Shown: positions 55,573 to 64,000 of the stretch, piece by piece
How positions within the stretch are numbered: position 1 is the stretch's first letter
Layout of the letters: every line of letters begins with the position of its first letter
NCBI GenBank assembly: GCA_036350795.1
Contig: JAZBNV010000131.1
Span: 25,620 to 89,619, forward strand
Length of the DNA stretch: 64,000 nt
DNA from: JAUVKT01 sp036350795
GTDB lineage: Bacteria; Bacteroidota; Bacteroidia; Bacteroidales; VadinHA17
Reading direction: 5' to 3'
Notes under the pieces: model-generated
The model's input: the letters and a program-made list of their open reading frames with translations, nothing else
Database searches by the model: none
Told to the model about the DNA's origin: nothing
Position numbers and translations under genes: made by a program

Positions 55573-58498
55573 GCAGGGCTGCTCTCAGAATCTGTACCGG
55601 GTGAAGGGCTGTACGCCCTGTTCCGTCGGCGATCTGGTGCCTGCAACTGGTACCCGGAGCTGCTATCAGTGTTTCAGCAGCTGTATTTCTTATTTCCGGC
55701 AATAATACCAGTTCTCCCACCTTCAAAGAAAGTTCATAGTGCTCCTTTTCATAGCCAAACGAACCTGCCATACCACAGCAGCCTGAAGGAATCTCGGCTA
55801 TAGTGTAATTTTCGGGTATTGTAAGCATGGTTTTGCTTGACCTGGTATCAGCTATTGCTTTTTGCTGGCAGTGACCGTGCAGCTTTATTTCCACCCTGTC
55901 TTTATGAAAACTGTCGGCCGAAATATTTCCCTTCTCAAATTCTGAAGCAATAAACTCGTCAATCATAAATACAGAAGCGGCAAGCTTATTAGCCTCTTCC
56001 CTGAGATCACTGCTCACAAGGTCAGGATATTCATCCCTGAACCCAAGTATTGCAGAAGGTTCAATACCAATAAGGGGAGTAGCTTCAGAAACAAGAGGAT
56101 AAAAGGTCTCAATATTTTTTGTGGCATGCCTTGCAGCTGTCCTTATAAGGCCCTTGGAAAGGAAGGTCCTGGCACTGAGCGCATGCTTATGCAGCATTAC
56201 CCTGTAACCAAGTGCAGTCAGAAGTTCGATTGCCTCAATCCCAATCCTGGTATCATTATAGTTAGTGAATTCATCAGTAAAAAGATAAATGCTCTTTTTG
56301 GGATCATCCGGATTTAGTCTGGTCAGATTACGCTTTGCCCACTTTCTGAGCGTAATCCTGTGAAGTGCAGGAATGGATCTTTCCCGGGCAAAGCCGAGAA
56401 ACTTCTTGCTCAGGCCCGAAAAGAAGGGATTCTTAATAAAGAAGTTAAAAACAGCCGGGAATATGCTTCCAAGCTTATTTACTGTACTTATATAGGCTAT
56501 TAGCCTTGATCTCAGGGGTATACCATGGCTGTCGTACCAGTGCTGAAGGAATTCTGCTTTGATTTTGGCTATATCAACACTCGAGGGACATTCACTTTTA
56601 CATCCCTTGCACGAGAGGCACAGATCGAGTACCTCGTAAATCTCTTTATGATTCCAGATATCCTTAGCCGGCATGCTGAGGTATTCCCTCAGAACATTGG
56701 CCCTGGCCCGGGTAGTGTTTTTTTCATCACCCGATGCCATAAAGCTCGGACACATTGTCCCGCCAATAATTTCTGATTTTCTGCAGTCGCCCGACCCGTT
56801 GCACTTCTCTGATGCCCGTATAATTCCCCCGACATCAGAAAAATTAATAAGGGTGTCCGGTTCAATGGTCGGGCTGCCAGGTTCATAGCGAAGATATTTG
56901 TGCATCGGGGGAGTGTCTACTATCTTGCCGGGATTCATTATGTTTTTCGGGTCGAAGGTATACTTAAGGTCTTTAAGCAACTTATATACATGTTCGCCAA
57001 GCATAAGCGGAATAAACTCCCCGCGAAGCCTCCCATCGCCATGCTCCCCGCTTAAGGAACCATTGAATTTTTTTACAAGTAAAGCAGTTTCATAGCCCAG
57101 CCTGTAATACATCTCAACATCTTCCTTCACCTTCAGGTTGAGTACCGGACGAAGGTGTAATTCTCCTGTTCCGATATGGGCGTGGTAAACACATTCCTTG
57201 TCATACTTTTTCAGTATGTCGTTGAATTCCAGAATATAATCATGGAGCCTTTCTACACTTACCGCGGTATCCTCGATTAAGCTTACCGGTTTTGCATCTC
57301 CTTTCAGGTTGGAGAGAACTCCAACCCCGGCCTTCCTGAGATTCCATACCCTGCTGACATCAGCTCCGTATACTATCGGGAAAGAGTAACCATAACCGGC
57401 TTCCTTAAGGTCGCTGATCATTCTATGGCACACTTCTTCAATCTCTTCCTTACTTTCTTTAGAAAATTCCACTATCAGTATTGCCCCCGGCTCACCATCC
57501 AGGAAGAACCTGTTCTTTGCCTGTTCAATATTATCCCTTGTAAGTTCAAGAATTTTGTCATCCATCATCTCCACTGCATCCGGGCTGTGCCGCAGGGCTA
57601 TAATATTGGCTTTATACGCCTGGTCGCGCTGTTCGAGGTGAATACAGCAGAGAGCTTTTACCGGAGGAGGAACAGGAAGAAGATTCAGTTTTATTTCAGT
57701 AATAAAAACCAGGGTGCCCTCCGATCCTGCGATTAGTTTGGCCAGGTTTATATCATCAGCTCCATTTCCTGTAAACGGACTGGTATTTAGCAGAAGGTCG
57801 AGCGCATAGCCCGTATTTCTCCTGGGAATTGACGGATCCGGATACTCCTTTCGAATCTCTGAGATATTATGCTTATCGCTAAGAATTTCGTTTATTTTAC
57901 TGTATATCCTGCCTTCGGCACTATCAGTTTTACACTTGTTATAAAATTCTTCTTTTGAAAGCGGACCAAAAACAACTTCAGAGGCATCGCTCAATAAGGC
58001 CTTAACCTCCATTGTATGTTCTCTGGTTGAGCCATAACGGAGCGAATGCAATCCACAGGCATTATTGCCCAGCATCCCACCAATAGTGCATCTGTTTGCT
58101 GTTGATGTTTCAGGTCCGAAGAAAAGACCGTGTTTCATCATTTCCTTGTTCAATTCTTCCAGCACAACGCCAGGCTGTACCCGAACCCACCTTTCCCCGG
58201 GATTAAATTCCAGGATCTTATTCATATGCTTCGAAATATCAACCACCAGTCCGTTACCGACCACCTGTCCGGCCAGGCTGGTCCCTGCACCCCTTGGAAT
58301 CAATCCCATGCCTGTTTCGCCGGCAAATTTAATTGCCTCCACAAGATCTTCCTTGCTTTTTGGCCACATAACACCTGCCGGGGTTTCTTTATACATGGAT
58401 GCATCTGTGGCGTATATAGTTTTAGTGATGGCATCAGTTTTCATTTCGCCGGAGATTTTCAATGCCAGCTGACTGAAAGGTTCTATATCGACATTCAT
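55562..58498 (-). CDS. FAD/Fe-S D-2-hydroxyacid dehydrogenase (D-lactate dehydrogenase-like)
   Basis: 978 residues from the ATG at 58498. N-terminal FAD-binding PCMH domain (PRGAGTSLAGQVVGNGLVVD), FAD-oxidase C domain (about 290-540), two-cluster ferredoxin-like part with CLSCKGCKSECPSSVDI (one visible Cys set) and a C-terminal CCG domain (HGHCQQKA, PSGCCGMAGSFG). It oxidises D-lactate or glycolate and passes electrons to a membrane carrier. The frame extends 20 codons further, but that part is not conserved. Overlaps the nitrilase gene at its 3' end. Confidence 0.9.
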   Translation of the reverse strand: MNVDIEPFSQLALKISGEMKTDAITKTIYATDASMYKETPAGVMWPKSKEDLVEAIKFAGETGMGLIPRGAGTSLAGQVVGNGLVVDISKHMNKILEFNPGERWVRVQPGVVLEELNKEMMKHGLFFGPETSTANRCTIGGMLGNNACGLHSLRYGSTREHTMEVKALLSDASEVVFGPLSKEEFYNKCKTDSAEGRIYSKINEILSDKHNISEIRKEYPDPSIPRRNTGYALDLLLNTSPFTGNGADDINLAKLIAGSEGTLVFITEIKLNLLPVPPPVKALCCIHLEQRDQAYKANIIALRHSPDAVEMMDDKILELTRDNIEQAKNRFFLDGEPGAILIVEFSKESKEEIEEVCHRMISDLKEAGYGYSFPIVYGADVSRVWNLRKAGVGVLSNLKGDAKPVSLIEDTAVSVERLHDYILEFNDILKKYDKECVYHAHIGTGELHLRPVLNLKVKEDVEMYYRLGYETALLVKKFNGSLSGEHGDGRLRGEFIPLMLGEHVYKLLKDLKYTFDPKNIMNPGKIVDTPPMHKYLRYEPGSPTIEPDTLINFSDVGGIIRASEKCNGSGDCRKSEIIGGTMCPSFMASGDEKNTTRARANVLREYLSMPAKDIWNHKEIYEVLDLCLSCKGCKSECPSSVDIAKIKAEFLQHWYDSHGIPLRSRLIAYISTVNKLGSIFPAVFNFFIKNPFFSGLSKKFLGFARERSIPALHRITLRKWAKRNLTRLNPDDPKKSIYLFTDEFTNYNDTRIGIEAIELLTALGYRVMLHKHALSARTFLSKGLIRTAARHATKNIETFYPLVSEATPLIGIEPSAILGFRDEYPDLVSSDLREEANKLAASVFMIDEFIASEFEKGNISADSFHKDRVEIKLHGHCQQKAIADTRSSKTMLTIPENYTIAEIPSGCCGMAGSFGYEKEHYELSLKVGELVLLPEIRNTAAETLIAAPGTSCRHQIADGTGRTALHPVQILRAALLKA

Positions 58499-58685
58499 AG
58501 GAATATATTTTGATGCTAAAAATATTAAATATTGCCGGTGCTGGAAAATGGCAGGCATTATTTAAACTGATTTCTAATAAATACCCTTATCCCTGACATT
58601 AATCATGTATTTTCCAGTTGTGGGAGAAATCTTTTTTCTCTATTTTTAAAAAAAGTTTTTTGAGTTTATAAATAGTTGATATACA

Positions 58686-59684
58686 ATGGAATTAATTAAT
58701 ACGATCAAGCAAAAAGCCCGTAGTCTCAATAGGAGGATTGTACTTCCGGAAGGTACTGAGGAAAGAACATTAAAGGCAGCCAATGAAATTATTGGCGATG
58801 GATTGGCCAGAATAATTTTACTGGGCAAGCCCGAAGAGATAAATTCGCTGGCCAAACAGTACAAACTGGATAATATTTCGGGAGCTACGATAATTGATCC
58901 TGCAGGCAGCCATGAGAAAAAAGATCACTATATCGATATGATGGTCGAAATAAGAAAGAATAAGGGTCTTACCAGAGAAGAAGCCTCAAGGCTGATTGAG
59001 AATCCCCTTTACCTTTCAGTTTTAATGATAAAGAACGGAGATGCCGACGGAGAGGTAGCAGGCGCATCCAATGCGACCGGCGATGTTCTGAGACCTGCCT
59101 TTCAGTACGTAAAGACTGCCCCCGGAATTTCGGTTGTTTCAGGTGCATTTATTATGATACACCCCGATAAATCCTTTGGTGAGAATGGCATTATGGTTTT
59201 TGCCGACGGGGCGGTGCATCCTGATCCTACAGAGAGCGAGCTCGCAGAGATTGCAGTAGCTACAGCCCGTACCACGAAATCAATACTGGGTATTGAACCC
59301 AGGGTTGCCATGCTCAGCTTCAGCACCAAAGGCAGTGCCAGTCACCCGATGGTTGACAAGGTTGTGAATGCAACAAGGCTGGCAAGGGAGATGGCCCCGG
59401 ATATTGAAATTGATGGTGAAATGCAGGCCGATGCAGCTCTTGTTGAAGCAATAGGAAAGAGTAAAGCTCCTGAAAGTAAGATTGCCGGTAAAGCCAACGT
59501 GCTTATTTTTCCCTCACTCGAATCGGGGAATATTGCCTATAAACTTGTACAGAGGCTCGGTAAGGCTGAAGCAGTCGGACCTGTTTTGCAGGGTATGGCC
59601 GCACCGATAAACGATCTTTCAAGAGGATGCTCTGTAAGTGATATCGTCAGCCTTGTGGCAATTACTGCCACTCAGTCAGCTTAA
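58686..59684 (+). CDS. pta: Phosphate acetyltransferase
   Basis: 332 residues, short Pta form without the regulatory N-terminus. RIVLPEGTEERTLKAA, GEVAGASNATGDVLRPAFQ, GIMVFADGAVHPDPT and LIFPSLESGNIAYKLVQRL are diagnostic. Converts acetyl-CoA and phosphate to acetyl phosphate. ackA follows 81 bases later, so the pair makes acetate with ATP. Confidence 0.96.
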   Translation: MELINTIKQKARSLNRRIVLPEGTEERTLKAANEIIGDGLARIILLGKPEEINSLAKQYKLDNISGATIIDPAGSHEKKDHYIDMMVEIRKNKGLTREEASRLIENPLYLSVLMIKNGDADGEVAGASNATGDVLRPAFQYVKTAPGISVVSGAFIMIHPDKSFGENGIMVFADGAVHPDPTESELAEIAVATARTTKSILGIEPRVAMLSFSTKGSASHPMVDKVVNATRLAREMAPDIEIDGEMQADAALVEAIGKSKAPESKIAGKANVLIFPSLESGNIAYKLVQRLGKAEAVGPVLQGMAAPINDLSRGCSVSDIVSLVAITATQSA

Positions 59685-59765
59685 GACCTTTAAGTATTTT
59701 ATTTAGAATAAGAAAGAAGAATTTATTATATTGTTACACCAAGCTTTGAAGATTAAAAAATTATT

Positions 59766-60971
59766 ATGATCGTATTAGTACTAAACTGTGGTAGTTCCTC
59801 CATTAAATACAAGGTGTTTGAAACCAACAATCATTCAGAGGTAATTGCCAGCGGACTTGTTGAGAGAATTGGCCTGAATGATTCAATTCTCACGCATAAA
59901 CCCACAGGCAAGGAACCATATAAAACCATTGAGGATATACCTGACCATACCATAGGAATTAACCTTGTGATTGCTGCACTTACCAGCCCTGAACATGGTG
60001 TTTTGAATGATATCTCTGATATTGGGGCAGTTGGTCACAGGGTGGCTCACGGTGGCGAAAACTTTACAGAATCAGTACTTATCGACGAACATGTAAAGAG
60101 AGATATTGAGACCTGCAGCGAGCTTGCACCACTGCACAATCCTGCTAACCTGAAAGGCATCCTTTCAGTTGAAAAGCTTATCCCGGGTATTAAGCAGGTT
60201 GCGGTTTTTGATACCTCCTTTCATCAGACAATGCCTGATTATTCATATATGTATGCAATACCTTACGAATATTATGAGAATCTCAGGATTCGTAAATATG
60301 GTTTTCATGGAACCAGTCATAAGTTTGTTGCTTATAAGGCTGCAGGTTTAATCGGAAAGAAAGTGGAGGATCTGAAGATAATTACCTGCCACCTTGGAAA
60401 CGGAGCATCAATTACAGCAATCGAGAAGGGTAAATCTATTGATACCTCCATGGGATTTACGCCGGTAGATGGCCTGATAATGGGAACCAGGACAGGCGAA
60501 ATTGATCCGGGTGTGCTGATCTATATTGCCGACAAGGAACATCTTAATGTACAGGGTGTTAGTAACCTTATTAATAAGAAGAGCGGTGTAATGGGTATAA
60601 CCAACCTGTCATCCGATATGCGCGATCTCGAGATGGCGGCGAATGCAGGTAATGAAAGAGCTATACTGGCTCTGAATATGTATGCATACAAGGTTAAGAA
60701 GTTTATTGGTGCTTATGTTGCTGCAATAAACGGGCTCGACCTTCTTGTATTTACAGGAGGGGTGGGAGAGAACGACTTCAATCTGAGGAAGATGATTTGC
60801 AGCGATATGGATTACCTCGGGATAAAGATTGATGAGAATGTAAACAACGGTCTTAAGAGCCAGGACAAAATAATTTCCGAAAGCGGATCACATGTAACCG
60901 TTATGACAGTAACAACGGATGAAGAAATGGTAATTGCAAAAGACACTCACAGGATCGTAAGTAGCATTTAA
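59766..60971 (+). CDS. ackA: Acetate kinase
   Basis: 401 residues, ASKHA fold. LNCGSSSIKYKVF phosphate-1 loop, VGHRVAHGG (His), HNPANL, YGFHGTSHKFVA, CHLGNGAS, MGTRTGEIDPG and FTGGVGEND adenosine site. Transfers phosphate from acetyl phosphate to ADP. Adjacent to pta and upstream of the two ptb genes. Confidence 0.97.
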   Translation: MIVLVLNCGSSSIKYKVFETNNHSEVIASGLVERIGLNDSILTHKPTGKEPYKTIEDIPDHTIGINLVIAALTSPEHGVLNDISDIGAVGHRVAHGGENFTESVLIDEHVKRDIETCSELAPLHNPANLKGILSVEKLIPGIKQVAVFDTSFHQTMPDYSYMYAIPYEYYENLRIRKYGFHGTSHKFVAYKAAGLIGKKVEDLKIITCHLGNGASITAIEKGKSIDTSMGFTPVDGLIMGTRTGEIDPGVLIYIADKEHLNVQGVSNLINKKSGVMGITNLSSDMRDLEMAANAGNERAILALNMYAYKVKKFIGAYVAAINGLDLLVFTGGVGENDFNLRKMICSDMDYLGIKIDENVNNGLKSQDKIISESGSHVTVMTVTTDEEMVIAKDTHRIVSSI

Positions 60972-60994
60972 TTATTAATTATAGTACAATCATT

Positions 60995-61897
60995 ATGGAT
61001 CTCAAAGCACTGGCCGACCTTAAAGGCCTGATTAAAGGCAAACCTGTAAAAAAGCTTGTTCTGGCAGCTGCCCAGGATTCCCAGGCACTGGGAGCGGTTC
61101 TGAGTGCCAGCAAAGACGGGATAATAGAGCCCATACTAATAGGAGACAGGGAGGAAATAAAGCTTGTTGCCGAAAAGAATAACTATGATATTGGTGGTTT
61201 GACAATTATTCATGAACCGGACCTGGAAAAATCGGTAGATATTGCTGTTCAGATTGTAAACAGGAAAGAAGCAGATGTACTGATGAAAGGTAAGGTAGGG
61301 ACTTCAACACTTCTTGCCAGTGTACTTAACAAGGAATGGGGATTGCGAACAGGGAACCTGCTTTCACATATTGCCCTCTTCGAGGTTGAAACCTATCATA
61401 AACTTATTGCTGTTACTGATGTTGCCATGAATATTGCACCTGATCTGAAAGATAAGATTGCAATTGTTAATAATGCAGTTGCCTGTCTTAATAAACTTGG
61501 TATCCTGCTTCCGAAAGTGGCGGTGCTTGGGGCTGTGGAGATGGTAAATGAAAGCATGCAGGCAACTCTTGACGCAGCATTACTGTCAAAAATGTACCAG
61601 AGAAGGCAAATCAAAAATTGCATAATTGACGGACCCCTCGCATTCGATAATGCCATAAGCCTGGAATCTGCCGAGCATAAAGGAATAATAAGTGAAGTGG
61701 CCGGCGAGACAGACCTTCTGCTGATGCCTGATATCGAGGTAGGTAATGTACTTTATAAGTCACTTGTGTTTTTTGCGAAGGCTAAGGTGGCCAGTGTAAT
61801 TCTTGGTGCTTCGGCTCCTATTGTACTTACCTCCAGGTCAGATAGCGAGCAGGCCAAGTATGATAGTATTTTATTGTCAGCAGCAGCCAGCGATTAA
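60995..61897 (+). CDS. ptb: Phosphate butyryltransferase paralogue 1
   Basis: 300 residues, Ptb branch of the phosphotransacetylase family. KLVLAAAQDSQALGAVL, ADVLMKGKVGTSTLLASVL, IIDGPLAFDNAISLESAEHKGI and VLTSRSDSEQAKYDSI are typical. It converts butyryl-CoA (or another short acyl-CoA) to acyl phosphate. Three bases separate its stop from the second copy. Confidence 0.9.
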   Translation: MDLKALADLKGLIKGKPVKKLVLAAAQDSQALGAVLSASKDGIIEPILIGDREEIKLVAEKNNYDIGGLTIIHEPDLEKSVDIAVQIVNRKEADVLMKGKVGTSTLLASVLNKEWGLRTGNLLSHIALFEVETYHKLIAVTDVAMNIAPDLKDKIAIVNNAVACLNKLGILLPKVAVLGAVEMVNESMQATLDAALLSKMYQRRQIKNCIIDGPLAFDNAISLESAEHKGIISEVAGETDLLLMPDIEVGNVLYKSLVFFAKAKVASVILGASAPIVLTSRSDSEQAKYDSILLSAAASD

Positions 61898-61900
61898 GAA

Positions 61901-62806
61901 ATGATAAAGTCACTCGAACAGCTTGTCGATACAGTAAGGGCAGCTAATCGCAGATACAGGATTGCAGTTGCCTGGGCCCAGGATATAAATACTCTTGGTG
62001 CGGTATACAGGGCCGTTAAGGAAGGATTCGTTGAAGCAATCCTTGTTGGTAATCCTGCTTCAATAAGCGAAGTTTGTACGCAGCTTGGTATCGATGTTTC
62101 CTTATTTACACTTTCAGAGGCTGCAGATCAGCAGCAGGCAGCTTACATGGCTGTTGATATGCTCAGGTCTGACAGGGCTGATATACTGATGAAAGGCCTG
62201 GTTGGTACAGACGTATTTCTCAAATCGGTGCTTGATAAAGAAAAGGGTATAATGAAACCGGGTGCGGTTCTGAGCTATGTTTGTGCTGTTGATATCCCGG
62301 CATATAATAAGCTCCTCTTTATTACCGATACTGCTGTCTTGCCCTTCCCCGATCTGAATCAGAAAAAGGAGATGGCAAATTATGCTATCTCCATGGCTAA
62401 TAAATTTGGCATAACGAAGCCAAAACTGGCTCTTATAGGAGCTTCGGAAAAACTCAGCAAACATTTTCCCAGCAGCACCGAATATCCCGAGCTGATAAGG
62501 ATGGCAAAGGAAGGCGAAATTTTGGACTGTATTATTGACGGACCCCTGGATATCTTTCTTGCCTGCGATCCTGAAGCCTGTGAAATTAAGGGAGTAGATA
62601 CCCCCGTGGGAGGCGAGGCAGATATTCTGTTGTTTCCCTCCCTCGAGTCATGTAATCCATTTTATAAGGGCTTAATGCAGTTTGCCGGGGGTGAACTTGC
62701 CGGACTTCTTACAGGAACAAGTCATCCGGTTGTCCTTATGTCGAGGAGCGAAAGTGAAAAATCAAAGTTTTATTGCATAGCACTGTCCTGCCTTATGGCC
62801 GGTTAA
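61901..62806 (+). CDS. Phosphate butyryltransferase paralogue 2
   Basis: 301 residues and the same fold as its neighbour: VAWAQDINTLGAVYRAV, ADILMKGLVGTDVFLKSVL, IIDGPLDIFLACDPEACEIKGV and VLMSRSESEKSKFYCIAL. The two copies differ throughout, so this is an old duplication with probable change of acyl substrate (for instance isobutyryl or isovaleryl). buk is 18 bases downstream. Confidence 0.85.
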   Translation: MIKSLEQLVDTVRAANRRYRIAVAWAQDINTLGAVYRAVKEGFVEAILVGNPASISEVCTQLGIDVSLFTLSEAADQQQAAYMAVDMLRSDRADILMKGLVGTDVFLKSVLDKEKGIMKPGAVLSYVCAVDIPAYNKLLFITDTAVLPFPDLNQKKEMANYAISMANKFGITKPKLALIGASEKLSKHFPSSTEYPELIRMAKEGEILDCIIDGPLDIFLACDPEACEIKGVDTPVGGEADILLFPSLESCNPFYKGLMQFAGGELAGLLTGTSHPVVLMSRSESEKSKFYCIALSCLMAG

Positions 62807-62824
62807 TACCAAATCAAGAGTCTG

Positions 62825-63898
62825 ATGAAACACTACATTCTTGCTGTAAATCCTGGTTCTACCTCAACTAAATTTGCCCTTTATATCGAAGAAAAGCTGG
62901 ATTTTGAGCATTCACTTGCACATACTAATGATGAACTGCAGGGCTTTGAAAGAATAACTGAGCAGTTTAGCTTCAGGAAAAATATTATCATGGAGGAGCT
63001 GGGCAGGAGAAAGGTTGATCTTGCACGGATTAAAGCCGTAGTAGGAAGAGGAGGACTTCTGAAACCTATTGAATCGGGGGTTTACGAAGTTAATAAACTG
63101 ATGAAAAGTGATCTTCTGAGTGGAGAGAGAGGCTCTCATGCAAGTAACCTCGGAGGATTGATCGCAAGCGATATTGCCTCTGAAATTGCCGGTGCCAGGG
63201 CCTTTATTGTGGATCCGGTTGTTGTGGATGAGATGCAGGATGTTGCCAGAATATCAGGACATCCGCTCTTTGAGCGAAGATCTGTTTTTCATGCACTTAA
63301 CCAGAAGGCTGTTGCCAGGTTATATGCTTCAGAAACAGGAAGGCCATACAACGAACTGAACCTGGTGGTAGCACATATGGGAGGTGGAATCAGTGTTGGT
63401 GCCCACAGGAAAGGTAAGGTTGTTGATGTGAATAACGCTCTTAACGGAGACGGTCCGTTTTCCCCTGAAAGGTCAGGTACCTTACCTGCAGGTCAGCTTG
63501 TTGATCTCTGCTTCAGTGGCGAAATATCAAAGAATGAAGCAGCCAGGATGCTTACAGGAGAGGGTGGCATGGTAGCCTATCTCGGCACAAACGACTTCAG
63601 GGAAATTTGCAACAGAGCAGTTGCCGGCGACAAAAAGGCCCTGCTTATACAGGAAGCAGCCTCTTACCAGGTGGCAAAGGAGATTGCAGCCATGTGTGCA
63701 GTTCTCGAAGGTGATGTAGATGCCATCTTACTTACAGGCGGAATGGCATACCAGGAGCTAAACGTTAATTATATTAAGAGACTTGTGGCCAGCTTTGCCT
63801 CTGTAGTGGTATATCCGGGCGAGGATGAGCTTAAGTCGCTGGCAATGAATGGACTGATGGTGCTGAGAGGCGAACTTGAGCCAAAGGAATACTGCTAA
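62825..63898 (+). CDS. buk: Butyrate kinase (branched/short-chain acid kinase)
   Basis: 357 residues, ASKHA kinase of the Buk type. LAVNPGSTSTKFALY, VGRGGLLKP, GSHASNLGGLIA, VDPVVVDEM, VAHMGGGISVGAH, NNALNGDGPFSPERSG and LLTGGMAYQ are all family motifs. It makes butyrate (or a branched acid) and ATP from the acyl phosphate formed by Ptb. Last gene of the cluster. Confidence 0.94.
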   Translation: MKHYILAVNPGSTSTKFALYIEEKLDFEHSLAHTNDELQGFERITEQFSFRKNIIMEELGRRKVDLARIKAVVGRGGLLKPIESGVYEVNKLMKSDLLSGERGSHASNLGGLIASDIASEIAGARAFIVDPVVVDEMQDVARISGHPLFERRSVFHALNQKAVARLYASETGRPYNELNLVVAHMGGGISVGAHRKGKVVDVNNALNGDGPFSPERSGTLPAGQLVDLCFSGEISKNEAARMLTGEGGMVAYLGTNDFREICNRAVAGDKKALLIQEAASYQVAKEIAAMCAVLEGDVDAILLTGGMAYQELNVNYIKRLVASFASVVVYPGEDELKSLAMNGLMVLRGELEPKEYC

Positions 63899-63903
63899 AC
63901 AGG

Positions 63904-63945
63904 GGTTCCTGGTTCTTGGTTCCTGGTTCTTGGTTCCTGGTTCTT
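63904..63945 (+). repeat. Heptamer tandem repeat, (GGTTCCT-GGTTCTT) x3
   Basis: Six 7-base units alternate GGTTCCT and GGTTCTT, six bases after the buk stop. A seventh, degenerate unit follows. Confidence 0.88.
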
Positions 63946-63977
63946 AGTTTCTGCACCTATCCTTGTGTGTTGGGTCG

Positions 63978-63989
63978 CCCCTTTAGGGG
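63978..63989. repeat. Short perfect inverted repeat, CCCC-TTTA-GGGG
   Basis: A 4-bp stem with a TTTA loop near the right edge, followed by more G-rich sequence. It has no T-run, so it is probably part of a larger palindromic intergenic element cut off by the window edge. Confidence 0.4.
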
Positions 63990-64000
63990 ACGGGGGTGCG

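Noticed and set aside
58499..58558. Extra 20 codons of the FAD/Fe-S dehydrogenase
   Set aside because: The protein from the ATG at 58498 matches the family start; the added segment does not.

Overview
The window reads as one continuous piece of a Bacteroidota chromosome, most likely from the order Bacteroidales and from an anaerobic or fermentative lineage. Four things support this. Several genes carry the phylum-specific promoter form (-33 TTTG or TTG, -7 TAnnTTTG), for example before rpsF, argS, rnpB, the ferritin gene and the Crp-type regulator. Strong Shine-Dalgarno sequences are few and TTG starts are frequent. Families typical of the phylum are present: Bacteroidota-type LptD, the Smr protein with a DUF2027-like N-terminus, the AmmeMemoRadiSam A+B fusion, a DUF6913-like protein and a SecA of more than 1,100 residues. 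The right end holds a pta-ackA-ptb-ptb-buk cluster for making acetate and butyrate (or branched-chain acids). Nearly everything is housekeeping or conserved metabolism. I see no prophage, integron, CRISPR array, tRNA or defence island.

Layout. 1-4.2 kb: an RsmI-type methyltransferase cut by the left edge, a PhnP-like metallo-beta-lactamase-fold enzyme, a small lipoprotein, and a secreted TIM-barrel-like protein fused to an FGE/SUMF1-like domain. 4.2-12.4 kb: galK and dnaA (joined by a TAATG overlap), an MlaD/Mce protein and an N-acetylmuramoyl-L-alanine amidase on the minus strand, divergent from lptD and ridA. 12.5-13.6 kb: the rpsF-rpsR-rplI operon. 13.9-19 kb: dnaX, a PAS histidine kinase with its single-domain response regulator, and ferritin. 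19-28.8 kb: secA, facing a minus-strand run of dapA, a DUF6913-like gene, ligA, a cation diffusion facilitator, the AmmeMemoRadiSam A/B fusion and a SiaC-like protein. 29-38.3 kb: argS, ffh, folD, a PD40 lipoprotein (minus), then a TPR protein, a ComA-like enzyme, a DUF368 transporter and aroE in a tight plus-strand string. 38.3-48 kb: truA, a vSGLT-like sugar symporter, threonine aldolase, queA, the Smr protein, an aldehyde dehydrogenase, the RNase P RNA gene rnpB, a LolA-like protein and rarA. 48-58.5 kb: a PiT phosphate transporter with a PhoU-like tail, a response regulator, a Crp/Fnr regulator, a lipoprotein gamma-glutamyltransferase, an unrecognised membrane-anchored protein, a nitrilase-family amidase and a large FAD/Fe-S D-2-hydroxyacid dehydrogenase. 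58.7-63.9 kb: pta, ackA, two ptb paralogues and buk.

How they work together. The pta/ackA and ptb/ptb/buk genes give two parallel acyl-CoA to acyl-phosphate to acid routes that make ATP, and the FAD/Fe-S dehydrogenase could feed pyruvate into them. LptD, the amidase, MlaD, the DUF368 carrier and LolA-like protein all serve the envelope. DnaA, DnaX, LigA and RarA serve replication. ArgS, Ffh, SecA, the ribosomal proteins, QueA, TruA and rnpB serve translation and export.

No clearly new multi-gene system stands out. The points most worth a second look are a possible programmed -1 frameshift site in dnaX (A_AAA_AAT followed at once by an in-frame TAA), the AmmeMemoRadiSam A+B fusion without its radical-SAM partner, the tandem divergent ptb pair, a kinase flanked by two degenerate receiver-like regions, a nested inverted-repeat element near 47.9-48.0 kb, and unrelated intergenic simple repeats that share a 7-base period.
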